Positions 47,954-59,041 of a DNA stretch of 64,000 nucleotides are shown here, in pieces (the first letter of the stretch is position 1; the number at the start of each line of letters is the position of its first letter). A program made the position numbers and the translations under genes. The stretch spans positions 496,001 through 560,000 of the forward strand of contig OY720103.1 of NCBI GenBank assembly GCA_963082875.1, given 5' to 3'. The DNA comes from Corella eumyota (Eukaryota; Chordata; Ascidiacea; Phlebobranchia; Corellidae). The notes under the pieces were generated by a model that was given only the letters and a program-made list of their open reading frames with translations, searched no databases and was not told where the DNA came from.

Positions 47954-50900
47954 ATGGCTGATGAACAAAACTTTATAAGTTTTATGAAAAGGATTCAAGT
48001 TGGTGAACGAACAGCAAAAAAACTTTGGGATAGTAAGTTAAAATTAATACTTTGATTTATCTTTAATTTAAAAACAATTTTATCCTTTTTAAGGTAAAAA
48101 AACTTTTATCTTACTGACCAATAACTAAAATTAATATTTAGACCAGATTGAAGATGCACGAGGTTTGGTTTCTTATGAAAAAGATGAGCTGAAGGATTTG
48201 ACGAATGATCGGACTTTACTTAACATCATTTTTCCTGTTTTAAAACAAGTAACAAAGCTTTTGAATTTTGTATAAGCTTTTTGCAGCCAAAAAAGCTTAA
48301 CCTAAACTTTAAGTCAGAGTGATAAACACTTAGTCAAACCATTCTTAAAATTATAATATTCTTGACATGGCACTTTTGTGTAATTATTTTTTTGTGAAAT
48401 GATTAGGGTGCGCTTGAAATAGCAATGGCAGAGGATTGTAATGAGCAGGCTTACAAGATACTGATGGCTTCAAGGAAAAAAACGGAACCAGAACCAATGG
48501 AACAAGGCACTGTAGATAGTGATGCTACTGCAATGTTTGTTTATTTTTTTAAATTATTTTACAATAAGATTTTGTATAAAACATTTAATTTTTTTAAGTA
48601 GCGTTATAGTATATAATATTCTAGGTCATACATTTTTTTATGGTCTTATTTTTAATTATATTGTTTAAAGTTTAGTCACATTATTGTTAGTTTTTTTGCA
48701 AGGCAAACAATTAGCCATGATATTTAGTCAGACCATTATTTTTGAGTCCATAAAAATTACAATAGGTTAACTTTATTATAACCATTAAAGCATTTGTATA
48801 ACTCTCTGTGATTTAACTATAATATTTTTTTGGTATTAATAATAATATAGGCTATAGAAAATGATGCAATAAATACACATTGGTGCAAGTAACAAAACTA
48901 TTTTTTTTGATTTACATAAACATTTTATAATATGATCTTGTGAATAATTGTTGCTTAATAACCAATTCATAAAACTCTTTGTTTAAATTTAGTGGTGGTG
49001 GTGGCCAACAAGGAAGTTATGTTCCCCCGCGAACTACAGGTCCACCCCCCAATCAACATTACAACTCTAACGACAACTCAAGTATATTACTTTGACAAAG
49101 TTGATAGATTCTAAATTTGTTAATTTCAGATGTTTATATAGAGACGGTATACATCTAACAACTTAGTTTTAAGACCATTAAATTTTTCAGAATCTGGCCC
49201 CAAACAAGTCCACAATGAAATTAATTTTGTCGGCGGAAATTTCCAGAACACTGTTGTTGGGAGTCATGCACCAGTGACTTTTGACAATAGGGGAGCAACG
49301 ATCACTTATAACAGTACGAGTTTTCACTTTTCGGTTTAAATATGTTTCATTTATTTCTTGTGAGAACATTTGTCATTCTCGAGTTTATTTTTCAAATTTA
49401 TGATATTTATTGATTATAACAATCAATAAATCTGATGTTTTATGACTTGATGAAGTCTTATAGCATTTATTGTCTCTTACTCAAGAAAACACCAGCTAAA
49501 AAGCAGTGGGGATCAAACCCAAAACTTTCTAAGCTTACCTGCAAGACATGCTTGTTATTAAATAAAATATGTTACAGCAAACAATGTGTGGAGTGGAGTC
49601 GAAGCCAGAAAACACGCCGTCTCTTCAACAAGGTTTTCATTCAAAGGTAATTCTTCTATTTTAACAAGTTGTTGACAAGTTTACTTTGCTTTTATGTGAA
49701 GATTCCTTTATTAATGTTGTGAGTTAAATTATTTAGGGATTGAGTTTCTGACTGGGGATATGAACTTTAGAAACAACAGCGAGTTCTGGATTGATGGAGT
49801 TAATGTTGCTGGAGTGACAAGAGATGTCTTCAAAAATCGTCTCAAAGACCCAAATGTTTGTTTTTATTATCTACGATATAGGTTTAAATTTACTTCAGTA
49901 AGGTTCCTGTAATTAGGGTTCCACTTTTTAAAAGTCCATTTATTTATTTAAGCTTAATACCAGGAAACATTTATTGTTTTGTTTGTAAACCCCCCAAAAA
50001 AGCAAGAATACCTTATTGAAATAGAACACAATGTTAATTATACATGAATACATACGAATTGTAATTTTAATATTAAATTTTAACTCAAATCATTTTATTA
50101 AAACTAAGTCAAAATATATGATACTAACATGAACCAAATATTCAGGTTTACCCGATACATACTTGGGGTAAAAGCCGAGCTTTGATTATCAACAACTACA
50201 AGTTTGAAAGTGGGGTTGGGAACAGAAACGGAGGTGAGCGGGATAGTGAAAATATGAAGGAACTTCTTACTCAACTTGGATTTAAAGTCAACGTACAAAA
50301 CAACAAGAAAGCTGCGGTTAGTTTGAGATTGTTTTCTTTTTCAGTCAGGAATGTTTTTGTTTAGGGCCACTAAGACTTAAACTTTTGGGTTTAATTTACG
50401 CTGCTACTAGTCATAATGTTAATAAAAAAGCCGAACTGTAATGTAGTTGTATATCCACTTAATCTTGTAGAGTTTAATTACAGTAAGTTACCTAAAATAT
50501 TTCAATGAATTTTGATAATACTCCTAGGAAGTAAAGCAGCTTTTGCATGAGTTTACAAGATCCAAGGAGAACATGGGAATTGGGATGACAATGGTCTTTA
50601 TTGGCAGTCATGGAGAGAGACGTAAGTTGATTATTTTTACTAAAAAAGAACATAAATTGAGATAGATGTAGGGTAAAAAAGGGACATAAATTGAGAGAGA
50701 TATAAGGTAAAAAAGGGACATAAATTAAGAGAGAGACAAGTTGATTTTTTTATTTTAACTTTTGTTTACAGAGGATGGCAAGGATTACTTCTTGGGTGTG
50801 GATAAAGAAAGGGTTTGTGTGGATGAGGTTTCCAATTACTTCACTGAGAAGAATTGTGCTCTGCTTAAGGACAAACCGAAACTTTTCATGTTCCAGTTCT

Positions 50901-51849
50901 GCAGGATACGTAAATATTTAATTTATAAATTTCTTTTAATTTAAAATATTTTTTTTTTAATGTTTGATTTATGAAATTAATTTGTAGCTTCCAGGCCCAC
51001 TCAAGAAACTGCTCCTAATAAGAAACCACTTGTTTCTGTCTCCTCTGATGCTATTCCTTTTGATACTGAGAGTGAGATGGATAAACCCCTCGGCATCATC
51101 AGTAAACTTTTTAACTTAAATAACTCTTTATTATTTGGTTACCAAAATGTTACAAATATTTGTTATTTCAGCTTTTGAAACGCCTGGAGTTTATTCTGAT
51201 GCGAGGCCAATGGTTCCATCCCCAGCTACTGCACAAACCCAATCAGATGTGAGGCAAGAGGTCAGACCAACACAAATGGAAAGTTTTACCCAAGAGGAAG
51301 TAGAGAAGAGAGAATCTGGGTTAGAGAACCCGCTCTACTACAAGGACATGCACTTCTCATTTTCTACAGCTCCAGGTAACTTAGAGTTGTTGTTTGATTT
51401 TTTTGTCAGCTTGACAACATTAAATCAAAAACATTATATTTTAGGTGCAAAATCTTACAGAGATAGACAAGATGGAACCTGGTTTGTTACTTGCGTTGTA
51501 AAAGTTTTTTCGGCTAATTCGAGCAATGAAGATTATGCCAGCATGCTCACTATGGTAAGGCTTCGATATAGAGTTTGTGAATTGTTTAGTATACTTCTCC
51601 TGCACCACCGCAGCTTAAACTAGTTGGAGTAATGGTTACTATTAAGTTAGTTGTCTTTGTGTCTTAGTGGTGGTTACAAAACTCTTTAAAATTTAAACTA
51701 TTTTAATTTATTTAAAGGTGAATAGCGAAGTTTCAGCTAAAAAAGCTCAAGAAAGGGGAGTTACTGAGAACCAAGGGATTGCCGTCCAGTTGTGCCAGAG
51801 TATTCCCTATTTGAGTAAAAAGGTCTACTTCTTTCCAAAAGGAAAGTAA
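47954..51849 (+). CDS. Caspase-family cysteine protease with unusual N-terminal half
   Basis: Fourteen exons, starting at 47954, 48142, 48407, 48993, 49191, 49578, 49737, 50146, 50528, 50772, 50988, 51172, 51445 and 51718, all joining in phase to 558 residues. The large subunit begins near residue 239 (PIHTWGKSRALIINNYKF). The catalytic His is in VFIGSHGE (H323) and the Cys in KPKLFMFQFCRI (C370), 47 residues apart as expected. The usual QACRG reads QFCRI. A linker of about 85 residues, rich in Pro, Ser, Thr and Glu, separates p20 from p10; p10 reads DMHFSFSTAPGAKSYRDRQDGTWF, keeping the S1-pocket arginine, and ends KKVYFFPKGK. Residues 1-100 are helical and may be a death-fold or SAM-like domain that I cannot name. 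Residues 110-135 are Gly/Pro/Asn-rich. Residues 145-171 form a beta-prone Gly/Asn motif. It is likely an initiator-type or immune caspase; the class is not certain. Confidence 0.88.
49435..49560 (-). repeat. Degenerate SINE head in caspase intron
   Basis: Weak minus-strand remnant: TTACTCAAGAAAACACCAGC followed by CAGTGGGGATCAAACCC, the inverse of the SINE B-box region. Confidence 0.5.
50645..50745 (+). repeat. Short tandem repeat in caspase intron
   Basis: Three imperfect copies of GGTAAAAAAGGGACATAAATT-type units, each followed by GAGAGAGA-like sequence, about 36-38 bases apart, ending just before exon 10's acceptor. Confidence 0.7.
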
Positions 51850-52925
51850 CTGATTTGCTAAATTTGTAACAAATAATCAACAATTTTCTAGTTTTGGGAT
51901 TTTTTGTGCGTGATTTCGTCATTTTTGCCATCGCAATATTTTAATTGCATTAAACAACATTTTTAAATTGACTTTTATGAACTGTGTTTGATTTTTTGCT
52001 TATATCTTATCTAAAATGACTGTATCTAAATATATTTAACATTTTTAAATTTAATGTACCCTAGACATTGTAGTTAGGGTTTATCTTTAATTTTCATTCT
52101 GTATATATTTAGTTTTCTGTATTTTAATTAATTTTATTATCCTCTGTCGAAATAATTTAGTTTGACTAAAACAGTTTTATCAGATCATGTACAAAAATGT
52201 GTTAGCTTTAAATAAAACCTTCTTTTCTTGACAAAATGGTTTTTAAATTATTTCATTAATATATAATTAAAAAGTTCTAATTGTTATTAATTAAGCACTA
52301 CTGTATATTTGTAATAAAAGCGCTTCGTAGTATAAGTTCTTGTTTTTTTGATGTTTAGGTAATATATTTACAGGGTCAAGATGCTATAAAATATACTTAT
52401 ATTAACTTGTACATGTTATGTAAGAACTATTGAATAATTGTATTTTTATTTCACATAAGAGTGAGAAATATAATCCACTAGTAACAAAATTAAAGCAGGT
52501 TTTTAACAAGTTTATTTGGGCTAAATACTTCATTTTGCCCTAATTTATTCATACTGAAACAGTTGAGCTTCAGGCTATTTGACCCAAGCATACGTAAATT
52601 ATTACTGAAGTTCAACATATATCTTTTAAAATTAAGTTTAAAATAGAAAAAAAGGTAACTTTGTTGAGGATAAAACTAAAATGCGTGACGTCAATTATTT
52701 TTATTATGATGTAAATAATCTTTTGCTGATCATATTCGCACATGTGAAACTTTCAGTTCCAAGGACGGTGTAAAAGTTTAAACATGAATATCCTTTTAAC
52801 TAACAAAAAAAACTTGTAAATAAATAAGTATTCTGGTTATTACAACGCTAATTTTTATTGCTGTATTCCTAATAGACTTCTAGTATACAGGTATTGTTTT
52901 TTTTTGTATTCAAAGATCCTTAAAA
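51850..52925. other. Caspase 3' UTR and DENR upstream region
   Basis: AT-rich with no gene seen. An AATAAA near 52212 may be the caspase poly(A) signal. No SINE copy is visible. Confidence 0.4.
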
Positions 52926-53468
52926 ATGGCAGAAGCAGAAGAAGTAGCAACTGTTTCAGAAGAGAAAGTCAGCTACCCAATAAAAATGATTTATTGTCAA
53001 GAATGTTCGCTACCTCTAGAATATTGTGAGTTTATGCCTGAAGCTATATTGCAAAAATGTCAAGCGTGGCGGGAAAAACACAAAGATATCCTTGAACAAG
53101 AAGGGGTTGAGTTCTCGCTGTTAAGTTTAGAGGATTTAACAGGAGATAAAAAACGACAGAAACGTGGTGGACGAGGAAATGTAAAATCAAAACAGAAGAA
53201 AGAACCTGATATTGTCCGGATAGCAAGAATTCCGAGAGGGAAACGTAAATATGTGACACGGGTCACTGGGCTTGCTACGTTTGATCTTAATCTTAAAAAA
53301 GCCTCGAAGTTATTTTCACAAAAGTTCTCGTGTGGATCTTCGGTTTCAGGGGAAGATGAGATCATTATTCAAGGTGATGTCACTGATGACCTCATTGATC
53401 TCATCCTGGAGACTTGGAATGTGATTGATGAAGATCACATCGAAGATTTGGGAGAAGTTAAAAGATAA
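52926..53468 (+). CDS. DENR: Density-regulated protein DENR
   Basis: Intronless 180-residue frame. DENR pairs with MCTS1 to recycle post-termination 40S subunits and permit re-initiation after upstream ORFs. Seen: the N-terminal zinc-binding CQECSLPLEYCEF, a Lys/Arg-rich middle (KRQKRGGRGNVKSKQKK), and the C-terminal SUI1/eIF1-like domain with IARIPRGKRKYVTRVTGL, KKASKLFSQKFSCGSSV and a typical end ILETWNVIDEDHIEDLGEVKR. Length is close to the human 198. It lies 238 bases upstream of MRPL11 on the same strand and probably shares its transcript. ATTAAA at 53649 is the likely poly(A) signal. Confidence 0.95.
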   Translation: MAEAEEVATVSEEKVSYPIKMIYCQECSLPLEYCEFMPEAILQKCQAWREKHKDILEQEGVEFSLLSLEDLTGDKKRQKRGGRGNVKSKQKKEPDIVRIARIPRGKRKYVTRVTGLATFDLNLKKASKLFSQKFSCGSSVSGEDEIIIQGDVTDDLIDLILETWNVIDEDHIEDLGEVKR

Positions 53469-53648
53469 ACAAAATTTATTGGGTCAAAATATTATTTTTA
53501 CTTATTGGTTTATTCTTCATTTGATCAATATAAATTGTTTCTACTAATGTTGTAGCATCTATTTATATTGAATGTGTTCATTTTTTGTGCATGAAAAAAC
53601 AGATAAATAACAGTTACTATTTATAGTTTGATTTTTTTTTGCTTTAAC

Positions 53649-53706
53649 ATTAAAGTCCTAAAATCTCCATTTTTCTTTTGCAGAATTATTAAAACTTTTT
53701 TAAACC
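53649..53706 (+). promoter_or_regulatory. Candidate operon junction: poly(A) signal and trans-splice acceptor
   Basis: ATTAAA at 53649-53654 is followed 26 bases later by the strong acceptor CATTTTTCTTTTGCAG (ends 53683) and, 23 bases on, by the MRPL11 ATG. No donor partner for a cis intron is obvious between the DENR stop and this point. This arrangement is that of tunicate spliced-leader operons. Confidence 0.55.
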
Positions 53707-54327
53707 ATGTCAAAACTTACAAAAGCAGCAACTGAAGCAAAGAAAATATATCATCCAAATATTATTAAAAAAATACTTCGGATCGGAACTGTAAATTCTG
53801 GGTTACCAATGGGACCACTAGTAGGACAATACGGACTTCCAGTTGATAAATTTGTCGAAGATTATAACAAACTTACGAGTAATCGAATAGTCGGTGTTCC
53901 TACTGTAACAAGAGTTTATGTCGATGGCCGAGATTATAAAATCCAAGTAATGGAACCTCAAACTAGTTATTTGGTTCGACAAGCTGCTGGAATAAAGAAA
54001 GGTCGTCGTGGTAACGAGAAAGGAATTGTGGGTAAAATCTCACTTAAGCATGTTTATGAGATTGCGAAAGTGAAAATTGAGCAAGAAAATATTAAAATAC
54101 GGAGAATAACCTTGAAAGAAATGTGTGAAAGTGTTGCATTTACAGCTCATAAAATGGGAGTAGAGGTTGTGAGACATTTGGACCCAGTTGAGTATGATCT
54201 CCACTTAAAAGAAAGAGAGAGGATAACTCAGGAATATTTGTTGGGGGAGGAAGAAAAAATGCTCGAATTGCGACAAAAAATGGAGAAAAAGGAAGCAAAA
54301 CTAGCAAGACGAGTCATCAAAACTTAA
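53707..54327 (+). CDS. MRPL11: Mitochondrial large-subunit ribosomal protein uL11m
   Basis: Intronless 206-residue frame. It is a mitochondrial ribosomal protein of the stalk base (uL11). Seen: PMGPLVGQYGLPVDKFVEDYN near residue 37, corresponding to the PxGPxLGxxGxN block of L11, the rRNA-binding KISLKHVYEIAKVK with CESVAFTAHKMGVEVV further on, and a charged C-terminal helix (EEEKMLELRQKMEKKEAKLARR). Human MRPL11 is 192 residues, so length fits. It follows DENR closely and probably depends on trans-splicing for its capped 5' end. Its 3' end converges on the polycystin-like gene 300 bases away. Confidence 0.94.
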   Translation: MSKLTKAATEAKKIYHPNIIKKILRIGTVNSGLPMGPLVGQYGLPVDKFVEDYNKLTSNRIVGVPTVTRVYVDGRDYKIQVMEPQTSYLVRQAAGIKKGRRGNEKGIVGKISLKHVYEIAKVKIEQENIKIRRITLKEMCESVAFTAHKMGVEVVRHLDPVEYDLHLKERERITQEYLLGEEEKMLELRQKMEKKEAKLARRVIKT

Positions 54328-54645
54328 CAACAACTAATGGTAATTAATTTCATTTTTTAACCAAATTTGATGTTGATTTATGACAAATTTATTATAAAAG
54401 TATTTTAATTCTTTTATGCAATATTTTGTATGGGTAAGTTGAATTAAATATTATTTTTATATTTTTAGGTAAATTTTTAATTCAACACCCCGCTTACAAC
54501 TCCAGGTCTTCAAACTTGGCTATTCAATTTATTCATTATTATTTTTATTTTATTATGTATTTAATACATTTTGTTACATTAACTTTAAAGCTTTCTAGTT
54601 GTATTGGTTGGATCTTAAACAGTCATATAACAAAAATTTTTTTTA

Positions 54646-57600
54646 TTAATTTAAACTTTTTAATGAACTGGGGTTACTCATATTATCAACTTCTAATTCA
54701 TCCTGAACTTCAAGTTTTCGTGCATTTTCTCTCTTTTGGTTCATAATACGACGCCTTCTGGCCCAAGTAGCAATCAGAGCCCAAAACATGGCATCAGCTG
54801 TGCTAAACACAACAGGATGAAGAACCAAAACTATCAGAACTGCATACAAATATATGAGGGTATCAGCATTTGGCATGAACAGGCGTTGATATAATGTAAA
54901 ACCAACTGCTGAAATTGCTATTATAGCTCCAAATATAGCGAGGGATGTTGCAATTATACTGCTTCCAAATCTTACTCTTCCTGTTGGTGCTTCTGCTTCC
55001 TCATCTTTGTATTTCTTTATCATCAGCTCAAGGGATATGCCTGGTAATAACTTTTTTAAATAACTACTAATTTTGGTTACCTTTTAAAGTTACCATATGA
55101 TTAGTTAATAAATTTGACGTTCTTAAATTAATAATAACTCACCTTCATCTGTTCTTAGACAGCAATTATCCAAATCAGTGCAATCATATCTTCGCTTTAA
55201 TGCTCTATGATGATCTTTACCGCCATCCACTGACTGAATCCATATGCGCAAAGTGTCATTCCACTTGGGGGCAGTATTGTACAATAATTCTGGTCGTCTT
55301 GTTAAATTTATTTCAGAATTTGTTCGAGCCGACTTTGTGGCCATCTCTTGGTCTGTCTCAGTCTCAGATAAAGAGTCGAAATCTTTTTCACAAATTTTGG
55401 ATGATTCGCTAATTTGTTCAGATGTTTTTGACCCCCTATCTTCATTTATAGATTGCTTTGTACCCCCTCGTTTCATGTAACGATTAAAATTCACTTCTGA
55501 GTCATCACTAGACACATTGCGGGCTGATACAGTTGGTACTTGATTTTTTGTCCCTTTTTTAAATGATTTTTTATTCTTATATTTCTGTTTTAAACCGGTG
55601 GAAGGTTTAAGATTTTTAAATCTATTAGCGGCATTTCTCATCAAGGACTCATTATTACCATTAGGTGGCATCTCTTTCTCGTTCTCCCAAAGAACATTCA
55701 TCTCCGAGGTTATACTATCGCGATATCCTCTTTTATTCGCTTCTATTCTCACTTTTGGCATCAAATTTTGAACCATGCTCTCATTATTCATGCTAATATC
55801 TGTTGAATCACTGTCATTATTGAAGCGAATTGGAGTTAGTTTTTGTGATGCTACTTCAACAACATTAATTTTATTTAATCCTCCCATAGAGTTATCACTA
55901 TCGTCATTATAAGTTTGTTCGTCAGGGGATCTTGCATAACAACAATCTTTAACAGGTGAGCAGTTTGGGTTATCTATGCGAGCTTTTAAACTACATGAGC
56001 TTATATTACATTCAGTTATGTGCTTAACAGCTCTAATTTGGTCTCGGGTTAAGCTAAGATGGCCCAAACATTCATCAAATGGACTAATAGGTATTTGTAC
56101 AACAGCACCACGGGCATAATCCAGTCGGTCAGAATCCATAAGATGCGAAAAATCGTCTTTTTGGTCGACTCTTTCGAATTTTGAGATCTTAAAAGGGTCT
56201 GGACCATCAGAGAAAAGTCTTGTTATAAATCTGAGTATTGAACCAATTATTACCCCAATGCCTGCACCAATCACAGCAGCCTGTGCCATCTCATTAGATG
56301 TATAACTTGGTGTGTCTATTCTTCCTGTTGTTACATTATTAACTATTCCATCATCATATAACAGGTAATGGCTTATACCCAGTGATAAACCGACTGATGT
56401 CCAGTGTATAGAACATCTTTGTAAACATGTAAATTGGGAGCCAAGTGATCTAGTTCAGTATAAAAAGGGTAAACCTAAGTCTGAGTAAGTGCTATTATTT
56501 AACATTAAACTAGCTGTATATGTAAAACTAGACCTTTCAATCACAAGTAAATTAAAATCAAAAGTGTTTTACCTGAACCAAGTAAACGTCCAGTTATGGT
56601 TTTGTAAAAACACTTTCACTAAATATTCTCTCGTGCTTAAAGCCCCGATAATTCTTGCTTTAATGTGGTAAGGTTTCAAATCACCTCTTAACCATGCCCC
56701 AACATTGCTTTGCCAGCACTTTTTGTTGTCCAAACACATAACACGAATACTTTTTAAAAACCTGAACATATAAATAACTCTACTTATTTATATTTTGTAG
56801 GGTGATAAACTTAAAGGTTGCTGTGTAATAACAAATCTACCAGGGTGGACTATCCCCCTTTCTATCGGTAGCAACTTCGAATGCTTCAATTCCACCAAGG
56901 TAATGTGGAACCGACAAAATAAACATGTCCTTGTTCTGGCTGTTAAAAAGTCGTTTGTTTGCGTTAAGTCGTTGTCCATTTGTACAAACTAGTGTAAAAC
57001 CCGGGGTCTTTGTGTATTTTCCACATATGCGGAGGAAAATACTTGATGTGGTTCCTCCTGCAGGGCTGTGGCCTGTTTCTAATAAAACAGCGTAAAGACG
57101 AAATCCATTTGGTGGCCGCTTTGGCAAAAATACTGGATGTCGCTAAAATAAGATCAGTTTGTTTTTGTTTGAATTTGACCTTACGGCCTTATTTATCCTA
57201 TTGTTATAATATCAACTGAAGTTTTAAATGAGCCAAGTATTTCTTTAAAATTGTGCAATGCTTGATTGATATTTTACTGCCTGTTTTTGGGGTAGCAGCA
57301 GTTGTGAATAATAATAACTTTTTTTCCTTAAATACTCTACAACATTGTAGCAGTGGGAGTTAGTTTTAAAATTTCGGCTTCGATAAAAGCATAACCAAAC
57401 TTACTTCATAATTTATTTTCCAATCTTTTGTCCAAGCTATAAAAGCACTGATCACCAAAATCATACAAACATCGAATAAAGTGAATGTTGTGACTAGTTG
57501 ACCAGCTAATGTGTTCAACAAATATTCCTGTCTATTGAACAATATTCGAGCAGATATGTTTCGATAAGTTTGATTCAAACTCATTTTAAGCTCTTGAAGT

Positions 57601-57653
57601 TGAAAATCATTAATTAAACATTTTAATTTGGGGGTAAAAAATCTTTTTATCAA
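54646..57653 (-). CDS. Polycystin-1-like short membrane protein with PLAT domain
   Basis: Five exons, 57653-57405, 57142-56841, 56761-56573, 56449-55143 and 55040-54646, in phase, 813 residues. In order: a short N-terminus and TM1 (FDVCMILVISAFIAW, about 60-75); a PLAT/LH2 domain at about 90-190 (RLYAVLLETGHSPAGGTTSS, then RLFNSQNKDMFILSVPHYLGGI); the post-PLAT stretch SPPWFLKSIRVMCL; SQFTCLQRCSIHW leading into TM2, the polycystin-1 'FTRxQR' position; TM3 (AAVIGAGIGVIIGSIL); a charged cytosolic linker of about 380 residues; and TM4-TM5 near the C-terminus. This is the exact order of the polycystin-1 membrane part up to TM5. The GAIN/GPS region before TM1 and the channel-like TM6-TM11 after TM5 are absent. 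The start codon is uncertain (Met1 or Met24). Family membership is fairly sure, function unknown. Confidence 0.85.
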
Positions 57654-58480
57654 AGTTTATGATGTCATAAAACAGTTTGTTTTGTATAATTAATTTCAGT
57701 GTGTTCATATTTTAGTTTACTGGTTATGTAAAGACTTTTAAAGATGCAAAATATATTTAAGAGGGACAATTTGTTAAATTAGTAATCAAACTAGTTGGAC
57801 AGAGAGTTGAAATATTGTTGTCGAGGACATTTTATTGCGGCATTTGCAGGGTAAATTGCTTTTTAAAGTTTTGTTAAGTAATTAAATGTAATAATTAAAC
57901 AATAAAATATGTATTTAGTCAGGACAATGTGTTATCAAAAGCATTATTGGCCATTAATATAAAACATTAATAAATTTGCAAAAATCTTTTTTACTTTTCT
58001 TACAAGTTTTGTATGTGAATGGCTAAAAAGGGTTTAGATAATTTTTTAAGGATATTTGGTGATGTTAGTATGTTTATATGTTGTGTTATTTAAATTGGTA
58101 ATGTTTTAAGAAATTAAAACAAAAATTTATTAAATTAAAAATTCGTGGCGTGTGGCGAGTGTCACATTTTTTTGTAGAGCAGAATTCATTCTAGCACGCC
58201 CACTGACGGATTAGAAATATCGAGTCGTAAATTTATTTCCTATTTTGGTTTAGGATAAATTTGTGTTGTTTAACGTATTAAATTAGGTATAAATAAACTT
58301 AATTAATGTTTTTTGGTTGTTTATGTAATTCATAAGCCTAAATAGGTAAATTTAACCTGTTAATTAGCTGCGCATTTTAAGATTTTAAATAAAATATTTA
58401 ACAACAGCTTTTGGTTTGGGGAGTGGAGAGAGAACGTTGATTACAAATTCCTGGGCAGGGAACAAAAAATAGATTTTTCA
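57654..58480. other. Intergenic DNA upstream of the polycystin-like gene
   Basis: AT-rich. I looked for GAIN/GPS-type cysteine and tryptophan patterns on the minus strand and saw none. No repeats recognised. Confidence 0.4.
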
Positions 58481-58545
58481 GGATTCGAACCAAAGATCTT
58501 GTAGTTGGTAGATCAGCGTCTAACCACTGAGCTACACACCCATGT
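58470..58545 (-). repeat. tRNA-like sequence (pseudo-tRNA or SINE head)
   Basis: On the minus strand: A-box TAGCTCAGTGG, then GACGCTGATCTACCAACTAC, then B-box TGGTTCGAATCC. Acceptor arms (GGGTGTG against TGAAAAA) do not pair and the anticodon arm is distorted, so it is not a working tRNA as it stands. A TTTTTT run follows on the minus strand. Confidence 0.7.
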
Positions 58546-58802
58546 CGAAATTGTTATACGAAGATGACGCTGTAAACCAGATTATCATCATTTTAACACT
58601 GTTTGTGTAAAATCGTTCTTTAATAAAATAAATTGTATTTGACTGATTTCGAACCAAAGGGGAGGTGGTTAGTACCCCCATTCCTTAACAACAAGCTAAA
58701 GTTTGGACACAAGTTAAATGCGATAACTAATATATATCTAACTATTTGGTCGTTTAAGAAAAAAATTGAAAAAAGATTTTCTACCTGTTTCTATTTCTGC
58801 CT

Positions 58803-58965
58803 TTGTTGTCCTACGGACACAACCAACGTCCAACGGACACAACCGATGTCCAACGGACACAACCAAGGGAAACAACCTATGTCCTACGGACACAACAACC
58901 ACCTCTGCCTAGATTTGAACCTGACAACCACATGACAACACAAAAACGTCCTACGGACACAACCA
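58803..58965 (+). repeat. Minisatellite, GTCCNACGGACACAACC units
   Basis: Six or so copies of a ~19-base unit GTCCAACGGACACAACC plus two to three bases, partly spread out. Each unit contains the small palindrome GTCC-nnn-GGAC. Confidence 0.75.
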
Positions 58966-59041
58966 CAAGGCCAACTGACAACTGGAAAAATTGTTGCGAA
59001 AATTAAATTATACGTTGCAAATTAAAAAATGATTTTTTAAA

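Noticed and set aside
53044-53365. Minus-strand frames over DENR
   Set aside because: Shadows of the DENR coding sequence; no independent similarity.
55200-55480. Plus-strand frames of 70-78 codons
   Set aside because: Antisense shadows of the polycystin-like linker exon.
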